Assembly (NCBI RefSeq): GCF_047238265.1
Contig: NZ_JBDFMM010000001.1
Span: 2,108,001-2,172,000 of the forward strand
Direction of reading: 5' to 3'
Source: Paenibacillus_F sp047238265
GTDB taxonomy: Bacteria; Bacillota; Bacilli; Paenibacillales; NBRC-103111
Length of the DNA stretch: 64,000 nucleotides
Below are positions 1 through 7,294 of the stretch, piece by piece (position 1 is the stretch's first letter; every line of letters begins with the position of its first letter). The position numbers and the translations under genes were made by a program. Below the pieces are notes generated by a model that was not told the origin of the DNA, did not search any database, and worked only from the letters and a program-made list of their open reading frames with translations.

Positions 1-531
1 ATTGGAGTTGAATTTTTTGAGGGGAAATTGATGGTCGGTCCCACGGGCCACATCTATTATGATTACTATTCATCTAATAGTTCACCTTATATGTACTATG
101 TTAGGAAGATGGACGCTCGATTAAATGTAGTTACCCAATATGAGTTGGGCAATTACAATACGGATTGGGCGGTGACAGCAAAAGGCTCCATTGGATACGT
201 TTATAAAAATAACTCTTGGTCCGATCAACCAATGTACATCGGTTATATCAGGCCGGACGGTTCAAAATATTCTTACAACACAGGCACTTCAGAAGTATCA
301 AAATGTGGGGCTAGTACGGTTGCAGGTTTTTACACTTTTGTAAAGAACACCTTGGAGCATTATTCGGAAGATGCTGTTCATATAATGAGCGCTAGGTACA
401 CTGTCTCAAACGCATCCAACTATTCGAGTATTACTCCTGACTCGTTAGGTGGGGTTCTTGTATTAAACAATAGTAACGGTAATGGTTATTTATACAGAAT
501 TGTGACACGAATCAAATTTGAACAACCATAA
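1..531 (+). CDS. C-terminal part of a probable phage tail or fibre protein (open at left edge)
   Basis: The frame is open from base 1, so this is the 3' part of a longer gene; the first ATG at 28 has no Shine-Dalgarno site and is not taken as the start. The visible 176 residues are rich in Tyr, Ser and Asn and look like beta-structured surface protein, with no catalytic motif seen. The assignment to a tail or host-contact protein rests on position: it lies directly upstream of small phage ORFs, an XhlA-like protein, an amidase and a holin, the usual order at the end of a phage late operon. Family not recognised. Confidence 0.5.
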   Translation: MGVEFFEGKLMVGPTGHIYYDYYSSNSSPYMYYVRKMDARLNVVTQYELGNYNTDWAVTAKGSIGYVYKNNSWSDQPMYIGYIRPDGSKYSYNTGTSEVSKCGASTVAGFYTFVKNTLEHYSEDAVHIMSARYTVSNASNYSSITPDSLGGVLVLNNSNGNGYLYRIVTRIKFEQP

Positions 532-551
532 ATGAGAACGAGGTGGAACCT

Positions 552-878
552 ATGAAAGTATTTGTTAAATATATATCCGTACGTGAAGATAGAGCTCGAA
601 TATCGCTTATAGATTACCGTCCCGACTTATTGACGGAAGAGGAACTGCAAGAGGGTATTGTAATTGATTATGAGGAAGTAAAAGAGGTTCCCTCAGGAAA
701 AGAAGCGGTTATGTATGTAAATCCGCTGACAGGACTAGCCTGGCACGAACTCGAAGACAGACCGCTTTCTCAAGAAGAATTGATCCGATTTTTGCAAAAA
801 GAGCTGGAAGAAGCAAAGGCTAATGCTTCCCGTATAGCTGATATCGAATTAGCGCTTGTTGAATTATTTTCTGCATAA
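552..878 (+). CDS. Small phage late-operon protein, function unknown
   Basis: This encodes 108 residues. The ATG at 552 is preferred over the GTG at 543 because AGGTGG at 541-546 sits five bases upstream of it. The N-terminal two thirds are mixed beta/alpha with many acidic residues; the last third (from PLSQEELIRF) is a predicted amphipathic coil. It lies 20 bp after the tail protein and occupies the slot where XkdW-type proteins occur in PBSX-like elements, but no clear sequence match to XkdW was recognised. Translation is probably coupled to the neighbours in one late transcript. Confidence 0.6.
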   Translation: MKVFVKYISVREDRARISLIDYRPDLLTEEELQEGIVIDYEEVKEVPSGKEAVMYVNPLTGLAWHELEDRPLSQEELIRFLQKELEEAKANASRIADIELALVELFSA

Positions 879-882
879 AGGT

Positions 883-902
883 GGGGCCTGTGGCCCCTTT
901 TA
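883..902 (+). terminator. Small terminator-like hairpin between two phage ORFs
   Basis: GGGGCC, a three-base loop and GGCCCC are followed by TTTT. The stem is only six pairs and the T-run is short, so it may attenuate rather than stop the late transcript. Confidence 0.35.
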
Positions 903-925
903 AATTAATTTATGGAGGCGGCGTT

Positions 926-1138
926 ATGCTGATGGACGACTTTAAAATTCGTATTTTTGCGAATGCTTGCATCACAAGGTATAACAACAAACAAGGTATA
1001 ATTGAAGATATTGTAGACAGTTACAATTTAATAGTGGAGGACAAAAAGCGTATTCTTGATTATGTATATTCTAAACGTCCAGACATCAGCCGGGAAAATC
1101 AGGATCTTTCCCATCCCGAACACCAAACCGGCAGGTAA
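926..1138 (+). CDS. Small phage protein, function unknown
   Basis: This is a 70-residue ORF. The ATG at 926 is chosen because GGAGGC at 914-919 is correctly spaced; the frame is open further upstream to a GTG at 881, but that would be read through the hairpin. The protein is charged and mostly helical, with no membrane segment. Its position between the last tail-type gene and the lysis genes matches the place of small XkdX/CD1375-type proteins in other Firmicute phages, but the sequence itself was not recognised. Confidence 0.55.
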   Translation: MLMDDFKIRIFANACITRYNNKQGIIEDIVDSYNLIVEDKKRILDYVYSKRPDISRENQDLSHPEHQTGR

Positions 1139-1171
1139 ACAGCCTGCCTATGACGGGAGGTGACGATAACG

Positions 1172-1573
1172 ATGGCCATCGCCCCTGAAAACTTCGGCGA
1201 GCATCTCGCAAGACTGAACATGGAAAGCCAGCAGTTCCGGGCGGATATCGAGGAGCTGAAGAGATGCGAGCAAAAAAACGAAGCCGATATCCGGCAGCTG
1301 TATGCCGGCCAGGCCAGGACAGAGACCCTGGTCGGTCAGGTGCTGACGAGATTTGACGGTTTCGAAACGAGGATGTTCAACGTGTTTCAGCAGATGACCA
1401 GAGACAACGCCGAACTGCTACAGCAGGTAACACGGGACGGCAGCTCTGAACGCCTGGAAGGACAGAAAGAAAGGACGAGCGCACAGCTGGCCTGGATGAG
1501 CTTCTCAAAATATGTAATCGCGGTTACGATTGCGGCCGTGATCGCGTATTTATTCAGCTTCATCCCGTTCTGA
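1172..1573 (+). CDS. XhlA-like phage lysis-associated membrane protein
   Basis: This encodes 133 residues. Residues 1-100 form a long heptad-rich coil (LARLNMESQQFRADIEELK and onward) and residues about 112-132 form one C-terminal membrane helix (YVIAVTIAAVIAYLFSFI). This build is typical of the haemolysin XhlA family that works with holins to release the endolysin. The ATG at 1172 is used; a GTG at 1160 overlaps the Shine-Dalgarno GGGAGGTGA. The protein is longer than B. subtilis XhlA (about 90 residues), so the call is by architecture and context: it lies directly upstream of the amidase. Confidence 0.65.
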   Translation: MAIAPENFGEHLARLNMESQQFRADIEELKRCEQKNEADIRQLYAGQARTETLVGQVLTRFDGFETRMFNVFQQMTRDNAELLQQVTRDGSSERLEGQKERTSAQLAWMSFSKYVIAVTIAAVIAYLFSFIPF

Positions 1574-1587
1574 TTATACGGACACCG

Positions 1588-1616
1588 GCTCTCGGCTTAA
1601 CGGCTGAGGGCTTTTT
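1588..1616 (+). terminator. Intrinsic terminator after the XhlA-like gene
   Basis: A nine-pair stem (GCTCTCGGC with GCTGAGGGC, two G-T pairs) is followed by five T. Confidence 0.55.
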
Positions 1617-1641
1617 CTATTTGGTAAGGAGGGTATGACCG

Positions 1642-2412
1642 ATGAAAAAACCAGTCATTGTCCTGGATCCCGGACACGGGATGAACGACCCGGGCGCAAT
1701 CGGCAGCGGATTAATGGAAAAAGAACTGACGCTGAAAATCGCGTCACGTATTGCGAATAAACTCAGGGGCATAGCGGATGTCCGCATGACACGGACGGAT
1801 GACATGGCTTTCGATACGGACAAGTCCGCCGATCTGAAAGCAAGATGCTCATTTGCCAACCGGCTTCAAGCCGATTATTTCGTTTCGGTCCACATCAACG
1901 CGGGCGGAGGTACGGGGTTTGAATCCTTCGTGTACAGCGGCACGGCTGCGGGTTCCCGGACTGAAGCCCTCCGTTCCGTCATTCACGCCAAGGTGGCGGC
2001 GGCGTTTGCCAAGTACGGGCTCCAAGACCGCGGCCGCAAATCCGGCGATCTGGCCGTGCTTCGTCATACCGTCATGCCGGCGGTTTTGCTGGAATACGGT
2101 TTTATCGATCGGGCGGCGGATGCCTCACTTTTGAAAAACGAGGCGTTTTTGGATCAGTTGGCCGCTTCGACAGCGGAAGGTCTGGCCGAGGCTTTTTCGC
2201 TGGGGCCGATTCCCGTGTCCCCGGACAAATCCCGGCCGCAGGCGCAGCCCGATTCATCCAAAGCGCTGGAAGCGGCAATCGCCAAACTTCACGAACACGG
2301 AGTAATCGATTCACCCGCGTACTGGAACAGCATATTGAGCAGAGGAAAGACGCCGGACCCCGAGTACACCGCTCTTCTTATCCGGCGAATGGCCGATAAA
2401 CTGCGCGGCTGA
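1642..2412 (+). CDS. N-acetylmuramoyl-L-alanine amidase (Amidase_3), phage endolysin
   Basis: This 256-residue protein cleaves the amide bond between N-acetylmuramic acid and L-Ala of peptidoglycan. The Amidase_3 fold spans residues about 3-180: the zinc-site segment LDPGHGMNDPG near the start, Glu in LMEKELTLKIA, SVHINAG around residue 83, and the catalytic-region LLEYGFIDRAADA around 150. A linker rich in Pro, Ser and Gln leads to a C-terminal module of about 50 residues (KLHEHGVIDSPAYWNS) that resembles the cell-wall-binding tails of Bacillus and Paenibacillus amidases. There is no signal peptide, as expected for a holin-released endolysin. AAGGAGG at 1625 supports the start at 1642. Confidence 0.9.
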   Translation: MKKPVIVLDPGHGMNDPGAIGSGLMEKELTLKIASRIANKLRGIADVRMTRTDDMAFDTDKSADLKARCSFANRLQADYFVSVHINAGGGTGFESFVYSGTAAGSRTEALRSVIHAKVAAAFAKYGLQDRGRKSGDLAVLRHTVMPAVLLEYGFIDRAADASLLKNEAFLDQLAASTAEGLAEAFSLGPIPVSPDKSRPQAQPDSSKALEAAIAKLHEHGVIDSPAYWNSILSRGKTPDPEYTALLIRRMADKLRG

Positions 2413-2668
2413 GCGTGTCACATTGCAGGGAACGGTGGAAATTTTCGTCCCCCTGATTGCCTGCCCGCACACTTTACACGCATTCAAGCCTTCACCTACC
2501 GGGTTATTAACCCATGGATCTGGAATACGGTGCCATTGCTCGTGTGCTGGGTGCGGTGTCACGTGACGCCGGACTTCCATCAGTTATGTTATTTGTATGG
2601 AGCTTCCGGCAGCCGCAGTTTGATCGGTTGGATCGGCTCAATTAAACATTTGAAGGAGGAATTCACAT

Positions 2669-3067
2669 ATGGCACAGCAGTTGACGGATTTGCTGACACC
2701 GGTCATTCTGGCGCTCGTGACGGCATTGGCCGGAGTTTTGACTGTTCTCATTCACGCGGCTAAAACGTCGATAATTGCCTGGCTTCAGGCTCGAACGAAT
2801 GCGGCACAGCAGGAAATCATCATGAAAGTGGCATCGGAAGCGATGGCTTTTGCGGAAACGCAGGGTTTGATTTTAACGGGAAAGGAAAAAATGAACGCGG
2901 CCATCGTATATGCCGCCAGCGAACTTCAAGCAAGAGGACTGAACGTAACGCCGGACAAGCTTCTCGCGGCGATTCAGAAAGCCTGGATGGAGTATAATCC
3001 CGCTCAAATTAAAACGGATAAAACTTTGGAACCGAAAGAATCCGGCACGACACCGTCAGCCGGTTAA
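2669..3067 (+). CDS. Phage holin, LLH family
   Basis: This 132-residue protein has one N-terminal membrane helix (residues about 8-30, LLTPVILALVTALAGVLTVLI) followed by a long amphipathic helical region and a short Pro/Thr/Lys tail. The match to the LLH holin family (Phage_holin_6_1) is by architecture and the KMNAAIVYAASEL region. Its role is to open the membrane so the amidase encoded just upstream can reach the wall. AAGGAGG lies at 2652. It is the last gene of the late operon, closed by a strong terminator at 3114. The 256 bp before it hold no convincing gene. Confidence 0.8.
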   Translation: MAQQLTDLLTPVILALVTALAGVLTVLIHAAKTSIIAWLQARTNAAQQEIIMKVASEAMAFAETQGLILTGKEKMNAAIVYAASELQARGLNVTPDKLLAAIQKAWMEYNPAQIKTDKTLEPKESGTTPSAG

Positions 3068-3113
3068 TGTCCGAATAACAATGCACAAAGAGTCTCATTC
3101 AAGATACCGTTAC

Positions 3114-3149
3114 CCCTTTCAACCGAATCCGGTTGGAAGGGCTTTTTTT
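3114..3149 (+). terminator. Strong terminator of the phage late operon
   Basis: A twelve-pair stem (CCCTTTCAACCG with CGGTTGGAAGGG, one G-T pair) has a four-base loop, then C and seven T. Confidence 0.9.
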
Positions 3150-3287
3150 GTTTTCGGATGTTTGTGCTGGATATTTTCTGATAATCACAAGGGTCAGTCA
3201 GGGAGTTGAAAACGACGAAATAGAAAGGCTATTAAAGCTTGAGGCTCAAAGTCGACAGGGGATAATTGGTTTTGTGCACATAAAATA

Positions 3288-3327
3288 CGAACTTACGTTC
3301 CTATTTAGGGGTATTTTGTGGTATAAT
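3288..3327 (+). promoter_or_regulatory. LexA (DinR) box overlapping an extended -10 promoter
   Basis: CGAACTTACGTTCC at 3288-3301 fits the B. subtilis LexA consensus CGAACRNRYGTTYC at 13 of 14 positions. TATAAT at 3322-3327 is preceded by TG at 3319 with one base between, an extended -10. The LexA site covers the -35 zone. The promoter reads rightward, towards and antisense through the XRE repressor gene. Confidence 0.7.
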
Positions 3328-3377
3328 AAGCGTACATCTCACACGGATCTCTACCATCATCTTGGAGGTGACGACCT

Positions 3378-3542
3378 ATCGCACCCGTGAAAGTAGACCT
3401 GAAATCATTGGCGGTCATACTTGGCATCGAGCTGAAAACCTTGATTAAGGTCGCTACTTATTCTGGCGCAGCGTGCGGACAAAAGCGATTATGTTCTTCG
3501 TCTCCGACTTCGAAAGCTCCCGACCGTCAAGTTCCAGACTGA
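3378..3542 (+). pseudogene. Start-less small ORF behind the LexA-box promoter
   Basis: GGAGGTGA at 3364-3371 is a good ribosome site, but the codon at the right distance is ATC at 3378. The frame runs 54 codons and contains a segment (KSLAVILGIELKTLIKVA) that could be helical or HTH-like. It overlaps the 3' end of the XRE gene on the other strand. It may be the remnant of an SOS-induced early gene whose start codon was lost; a GTG at 3387 in the same frame is too far from the ribosome site. A chance frame cannot be ruled out. Confidence 0.25.
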
Positions 3543-3882
3543 ATTGTTTCAGCAATTCTTCATCCGAAAGTTCGATTTTATCGACAAACTCCTTCTCGTT
3601 GCGGTGCGGGTCGGAGTTTTTGGACTGGCTGCGGGTTTCTTTTTTGTCCGTCTGATCAGGGGAATGCTCGTGGGTGGGATGATTCGAAAGACCGAGCAAA
3701 TAATCCGTCGTGACCTGCAAAACCTCGGCAATCCGGGCGACCATATCGGCGGACGGATTTTTAATGCTGCCGTTCAGTAAAGTGCTCATCGTGGAATGCG
3801 GAATTCCGGCCCTCTGCGCGAGCTTATATTGGGTAAGGCCCTGTTCTTTCATCAATCCTTTTATAGTATCGATAAGTGTCAT
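3454..3882 (-). CDS. XRE-family phage repressor
   Basis: This encodes 142 residues. The N-terminal helix-turn-helix (residues about 4-63: LIDTIKGLMKEQGLTQYKLAQRAG then STMSTLLNGSIKNPS) is a classic XRE/Cro fold ending in VTTDYLLGLS. A hydrophilic linker (residues 65-95) and a short C-terminal helical region follow. There is no peptidase S24 self-cleavage domain, so control by RecA would have to act through LexA or another route. The ATG at 3882 is preferred over the GTG at 3891 because AGAGGGTG lies eight bases before it. It is divergent from the ArpU gene and shares a control region containing a LexA box. Confidence 0.85.
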   Translation of the reverse strand: MTLIDTIKGLMKEQGLTQYKLAQRAGIPHSTMSTLLNGSIKNPSADMVARIAEVLQVTTDYLLGLSNHPTHEHSPDQTDKKETRSQSKNSDPHRNEKEFVDKIELSDEELLKQFSLELDGRELSKSETKNIIAFVRTLRQNK

Positions 3883-3916
3883 GAGATTCACCCTCTATCT
3901 ATTCCAGAATACTGTA

Positions 3917-3945
3917 ATAGTAGTTAAAAAACTAAGAATAGTCAA
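3917..3945 (-). promoter_or_regulatory. Promoter of the XRE repressor gene
   Basis: On the minus strand TTGACT (3945-3940) and TACTAT (3922-3917) are separated by 17 bp, a good SigA-type promoter about 35 bp upstream of the start codon. Confidence 0.75.
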
Positions 3946-3966
3946 GAAAACAAGAGCTTTTTAAAG

Positions 3967-3980
3967 GGAACACTTGTTCG
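3967..3980 (-). promoter_or_regulatory. Perfect LexA (DinR) box between XRE and ArpU genes
   Basis: Read on the minus strand, CGAACAAGTGTTCC fits CGAACRNRYGTTYC at all 14 positions. It lies about 20 bp upstream of the XRE -35 and about 50 bp upstream of the putative ArpU -10. Confidence 0.8.
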
Positions 3981-4013
3981 TGTAACGTATTTAAATTATT
4001 ACTGAATTATGAA

Positions 4014-4036
4014 ATAACGTTATTGTGTAATATACT
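4014..4036 (+). promoter_or_regulatory. Putative ArpU-gene promoter with palindromic operator
   Basis: ATAACGTTAT at 4014-4023 is a perfect 10-bp palindrome just before the -10 candidates TAATAT (4028) and TATACT (4031). A second TAACGT copy lies at 3983-3988, 32 bp (three helical turns) upstream. The -35 (TTATGA at 4007) is weak, which would suit an activated or SOS-released promoter. The repeats are candidate sites for the XRE protein. Confidence 0.45.
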
Positions 4037-4122
4037 TAAGAGAGGAAAAAGAAGGCAGCAGCGCCAATCCGTGAAGCTTGCCGCTAGAGGAGATTCAACC
4101 TATAAAGGAGGGCTTACCGCCT

Positions 4123-4596
4123 ATGAAAACGAGTATCGAGATGCCGGAACTTGACCGGAAAAAGACGAAAACAGCCGTTGAGGGAGCGCTGCTCAAATAC
4201 CGGATGTATAAAACGATCACCTTCGAAGAAAGAACCGCGACGATTACTTCGAGCTATACGGAAAAATTTCACGGGCCGACGAATGTCACAAGCGATCAGA
4301 CCGCAAGCATAGCGATTTATAACGTGGAAGAACCGGAACGCCGGCGCCGTTACTGCGAAAGAATCGAAATGGCGGTAAGCCGTCTCCACCCCAAAGAAAG
4401 GCTGCTGATTGAAGAACGTTATATGAAGGACGATTATGTCAAAGATTACGCCGTTTACAATCATAGTTTCGATCCGCCGATCAGTGCGGTGACCTATTCG
4501 TCTATCCGCTGGAAAGCTTTTTATAAACTAGCGCTTATGCTTTCGATCGGGGTGCCGGGGACCGCCGGGCAGCAGCGCGAAGGGGCTACGGGCTAG
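4123..4596 (+). CDS. ArpU-family phage late-gene transcriptional regulator
   Basis: This encodes 157 residues. The C-terminal part carries the ArpU/RinA-like pattern: LHPKERLLIEERYMKD, then YAVYNHSF and a sigma-factor-like HTH ending in SSIRWKAFYKLALML. ArpU proteins control late lysis and packaging genes of Gram-positive phages. The ATG at 4123 follows AAAGGAGGG at 4104-4112; upstream TTG codons in frame lack a ribosome site. It is the last gene of the element before chromosomal genes on the other strand, and probably activates the late operon that ends at 3149. The C-terminal tail after residue 145 is Gly-rich and poorly conserved. Confidence 0.8.
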   Translation: MKTSIEMPELDRKKTKTAVEGALLKYRMYKTITFEERTATITSSYTEKFHGPTNVTSDQTASIAIYNVEEPERRRRYCERIEMAVSRLHPKERLLIEERYMKDDYVKDYAVYNHSFDPPISAVTYSSIRWKAFYKLALMLSIGVPGTAGQQREGATG

Positions 4597-4663
4597 TCGC
4601 AAAGCAGGCTATCGGTCTCCGCCAGCGTCCGGCCAACACACTCAAGCGAAGGCTGCACCGCAC

Positions 4664-4711
4664 AAAAAAGGCACGGAGTTCACCTCATGCGCAAGCAGGT
4701 GATTCCGTGCC
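4664..4711 (-). terminator. Terminator of the MarR-MFS operon
   Basis: A 15-16-pair stem (GGCACGGA..TCACCT with AGGTGA..TCCGTGCC, one mismatch) is followed on the minus strand by six T. It marks the boundary between the phage element and the chromosome. Confidence 0.9.
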
Positions 4712-4762
4712 GGGATTACAAAGGAAGCCGGGTGTAATAATCACGCCGGTTCAAGCCGCCGC

Positions 4763-6058
4763 TCAAGAGGAGATTTCCATGTCGGTCACTGCCGGTACGG
4801 CGGGAGTGTCCGAATTCCGGCGGCGTGTCAACATATAAACGGCATAGACAAGAAGGAACAGTCCCATTACACCGGCGGCATAGCGGTACATTACCGCATA
4901 GCTTGTGCCGGAGGCGACGAGACCGAGCAGCATGGAGCCGACAGCCACTCCGAAATCGATGGAGTTGTAGAACAGGCTGTTCGTGGTGCCGTGCTGCTCC
5001 GGTGGCGTTTCGCGGAGCATCCAAGCCTGCGTCGTCGGCTGAAGAGCCCCGAAACCGAGACCGTAAAGCAGGGCCGAGACGATCAGCACCGGCATCGTTG
5101 TCGCCACGGAAAGAACGAGCAGGCTCGCGATCAGAATGAAGGCGCCGGGGATGAGAATCGCGGCATGGCCCTTGCTGTCGAACAGGCGGCCGGAGATCGG
5201 GCGGACAACGAGAACAGTGATCGCGTTGAAGAGAAAGAACAAACCGATCTGCTCCAGATGCACTTCTTTGCCGTACAACGCGATGAAGCTGAGCAGGCCG
5301 CCGTAGGTCACCGACAGCAGCGCGTTGAGCAGAGCCGGCAGCAGCAGCTTCTTGTTGAAGCCGCTGCGCTTCGCGGCTCCGCCGGCAGAGCCGTCCGCAG
5401 CCTCACCGGCAGGCGATACGGCAGCAGCCGCGGCCGCCGGCTGGGGCGGAATGCTCCGCGATCCGAGCAGCAGCGGCACGATCAGGGCGGCGGCGGCCGT
5501 GCCCATGGCGGTCAGCGGGCCGAAGCCGTAGCTGCCGATCATGGCGAGGCCGATGGTCGGCCCGACGGACATCGCGAGGCTGCTCGACAGCCCGAAGTAC
5601 CCGACCCCTTCGCCGATTCGGCGGCGGGGAATGATCTGGGAGACCAGCGTCGGCATGACCGTGCTGGCCATCCCGAAACCGATGCCGAAGCAGACGCGCA
5701 GCGCCAGCAGCATGCCCATGGAGCCGGCGAACGAATAAGCCGCCGTCGATACGGCGGCGAAAGCCACTCCGCAGAACAGCAGCGTGTTGCGGTGAACCCG
5801 GCGCATAAGGGCGGCCGTCACGAACCGGGTAATAATGGCCGAGATGGCGAAGAGGCTCGTTAAGAGACTTAAGGTGAAATCACCCGAATGAAACCGGTCC
5901 TTCGCATAGGTGGGGAAGGGAGAGAGCAGCATTTGCAGACAGAGAAACAGAAGAAAATAACAAAACGTGAGCATAATAAACGATTTCGTCCAGAGCGGTT
6001 CACTTTTCCCCGTATCCGGATGGTGAAGCAGTTCCAGCTTTTCTGGATGTTTAGACAT
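4763..6058 (-). CDS. MFS transporter (probable drug or metabolite efflux)
   Basis: This 431-residue protein has about twelve membrane helices. The loop between helices 2 and 3 has the MFS pattern (FVTAALMRRVHRN) and the N-terminal half contains RVCFGIGFGMASTVMPTLVSQIIPRRRIGEGVGYFGLS, typical of the YfkF/Bmr side of the family. A central cytoplasmic loop (residues about 205-232) is very Ala/Gly/Pro-rich. It starts 13 bp after the stop of a MarR gene, so the two form an operon repressed by MarR, the usual arrangement for efflux pumps. The substrate cannot be told from sequence. Confidence 0.88.
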   Translation of the reverse strand: MSKHPEKLELLHHPDTGKSEPLWTKSFIMLTFCYFLLFLCLQMLLSPFPTYAKDRFHSGDFTLSLLTSLFAISAIITRFVTAALMRRVHRNTLLFCGVAFAAVSTAAYSFAGSMGMLLALRVCFGIGFGMASTVMPTLVSQIIPRRRIGEGVGYFGLSSSLAMSVGPTIGLAMIGSYGFGPLTAMGTAAAALIVPLLLGSRSIPPQPAAAAAAVSPAGEAADGSAGGAAKRSGFNKKLLLPALLNALLSVTYGGLLSFIALYGKEVHLEQIGLFFLFNAITVLVVRPISGRLFDSKGHAAILIPGAFILIASLLVLSVATTMPVLIVSALLYGLGFGALQPTTQAWMLRETPPEQHGTTNSLFYNSIDFGVAVGSMLLGLVASGTSYAVMYRYAAGVMGLFLLVYAVYMLTRRRNSDTPAVPAVTDMEISS

Positions 6059-6071
6059 GATGCAGACACTC

Positions 6072-6536
6072 CTATTCGCTTTCTGATGTCAAAGTAAGGT
6101 TGCCGATAATCCCGTGCAAAAAAGAAATGAGCTGGTCGTATTGTTCTTGAGACAACCCCGCGGCGGCATCCCGGATGGTCTGCTGCTCAAGGTGCTTTGT
6201 TTCCTCGATCAGGGAGCGGCCTTTGTCCGTACTGTAGATATGAAAAGAACGCCGGTCGCCCTGCCCGACCTGCTTCCTTATAAATTGCTTCGCCTCCAGC
6301 GAGTCCAGAATGCGTGTCGTCGTCGGCTTGTCTTTGCCCGACCTGGCGGCAATGTCCTTCTGGATGAGGCCGTCATGCTCGTAGACCCGGTACAGCACCG
6401 ACCATTGTTCGGGTGTGATGTCGTATTCTTTCAGCCGCTGCGCCAGCACATTAGAAATTTTCCGGTAAGCCACGCCGAGCAAAAAGCCCAAGGAATCGTT
6501 CAAGCCGTCCTTGTACAAGATGGGTTCCGTTGTCAT
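6072..6536 (-). CDS. MarR-family transcriptional repressor
   Basis: This 154-residue protein has a winged helix: YDITPEQWSVLYRVYEHDGLIQKDIAARSGKDKPTTTRILDSLEAK followed by the wing with VGQGDRRSFHIYSTDKG, the conserved D-x-R signature of MarR wings. N- and C-terminal helices form the dimer region. GGAGGG lies just before the ATG. It heads an operon with the MFS transporter and is preceded by a promoter with an inverted repeat over its -10, so autorepression relieved by a small ligand is likely. Confidence 0.9.
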   Translation of the reverse strand: MTTEPILYKDGLNDSLGFLLGVAYRKISNVLAQRLKEYDITPEQWSVLYRVYEHDGLIQKDIAARSGKDKPTTTRILDSLEAKQFIRKQVGQGDRRSFHIYSTDKGRSLIEETKHLEQQTIRDAAAGLSQEQYDQLISFLHGIIGNLTLTSESE

Positions 6537-6559
6537 CTGATTCCCTCCGCGCTAAATAA

Positions 6560-6599
6560 TTGTCTTAACAACTATATGTTAAGCAACTATCATTGTCAA
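6560..6599 (-). promoter_or_regulatory. MarR operon promoter with inverted-repeat operator
   Basis: On the minus strand TTGACA (6599-6594) and TATAGT (6576-6571) are 17 bp apart. The interrupted palindrome TTGtCTTAACA/TGTTAAGcAA spans 6560-6586 and covers the -10, as expected for a MarR operator. Confidence 0.75.
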
Positions 6600-6623
6600 T
6601 GGAAAGCGGGAAGCACAGCCTCT

Positions 6624-6659
6624 AAAGACCTGAAAGACCTGAAAGACCTGAAAGACCTG
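6624..6659 (+). repeat. Four tandem copies of a 9-bp unit
   Basis: AAAGACCTG is repeated four times exactly, with a partial fifth unit. It lies between the MarR promoter and the promoter of the membrane gene at 6761. Copy number could vary between strains by slippage. Confidence 0.95.
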
Positions 6660-6691
6660 AAACCCCAAATCCCTGAAAAACGAGCTTCGTC

Positions 6692-6721
6692 TTGTTGCAC
6701 CGTATCCGCCTTTGCTATAAT
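6692..6721 (+). promoter_or_regulatory. Promoter of the membrane protein gene
   Basis: TTGTTG (6692-6697) and a perfect TATAAT (6716-6721) are 18 bp apart. Transcription would start near 6728, which rules out the upstream ATGs in the frame as the start. Confidence 0.6.
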
Positions 6722-6760
6722 CAGGAAAACATGCAGAGTAAAAAGGGAGAGTGCTTGGAA

Positions 6761-7294
6761 GTGACTGTTCTATTGCTGATCGGTCTGGTTATTGTCCTGT
6801 TCCAAATCATCCTTGTTCGGAGAATTACGTTCCGTCCGATCCCGTGGTTTACGAGACTGGCCGCTTCGGCCAGACTGGAATCCCCTTACGCGTACGGAGG
6901 CTTTTTATTTATCGTGAACATGGTGATTTTCCTTGTCATTACGGCGCTAGTTGTGTTCACCATGATGATGAATGTCACGTTGTCGCTGTTTTTGTTTGCG
7001 GGCATCGGCGTGTTAACCAGCTTTCTGATCTGGATTCAAATGAGCATCTCGCGAGGGAGCTCAAAGAAAGAGAAGCGCATCATCGGCGGGATCGGAAGCG
7101 CATTTTATTGGGTGCTCAGCGTCTATCTTCTTCTGCAAATCTTCCTGCTGCCGCCTGCTACTGCGGAGCAAGATCCTTTCATGCAGTTTGTCGGGCTCCT
7201 GATGGGCGTCGTTATTTCCCTTACCGCGGCCGTTTCCTGTTGGGTGACCGTTTACTTGGCCAAAGGAAAACCGGCTGACCCCGTCGCGAGATAA
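6761..7294 (+). CDS. Four-helix membrane protein, function unknown
   Basis: This encodes 177 residues from GTG 6761 (TTG 6755 is the alternative); AAAGGGAGAG at 6742-6751 is the ribosome site and the promoter position excludes the ATGs at 6692 and 6731. Four hydrophobic segments are seen: residues about 2-18, 50-80, 85-103 and a C-terminal pair around 120-170. No enzyme or transport motif was recognised. It stands alone between the divergent MarR operon and a terminator at 7385. Confidence 0.7.
   Translation: MTVLLLIGLVIVLFQIILVRRITFRPIPWFTRLAASARLESPYAYGGFLFIVNMVIFLVITALVVFTMMMNVTLSLFLFAGIGVLTSFLIWIQMSISRGSSKKEKRIIGGIGSAFYWVLSVYLLLQIFLLPPATAEQDPFMQFVGLLMGVVISLTAAVSCWVTVYLAKGKPADPVAR

Noticed and set aside
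3133..3390. 85-codon plus-strand frame after the holin terminator
   Set aside because: It starts inside the terminator stem, covers the LexA box and promoter, and has no ribosome site.
4991..5863. 290-codon plus-strand frame opposite the MFS gene
   Set aside because: A Gln/Arg/Glu/Gly-rich shadow of a GC-rich gene with clear membrane helices and a terminator on the other strand.
6600..6665. The 9-bp repeats as a CRISPR-like array
   Set aside because: Units are contiguous with no spacers, so this is a simple tandem repeat.
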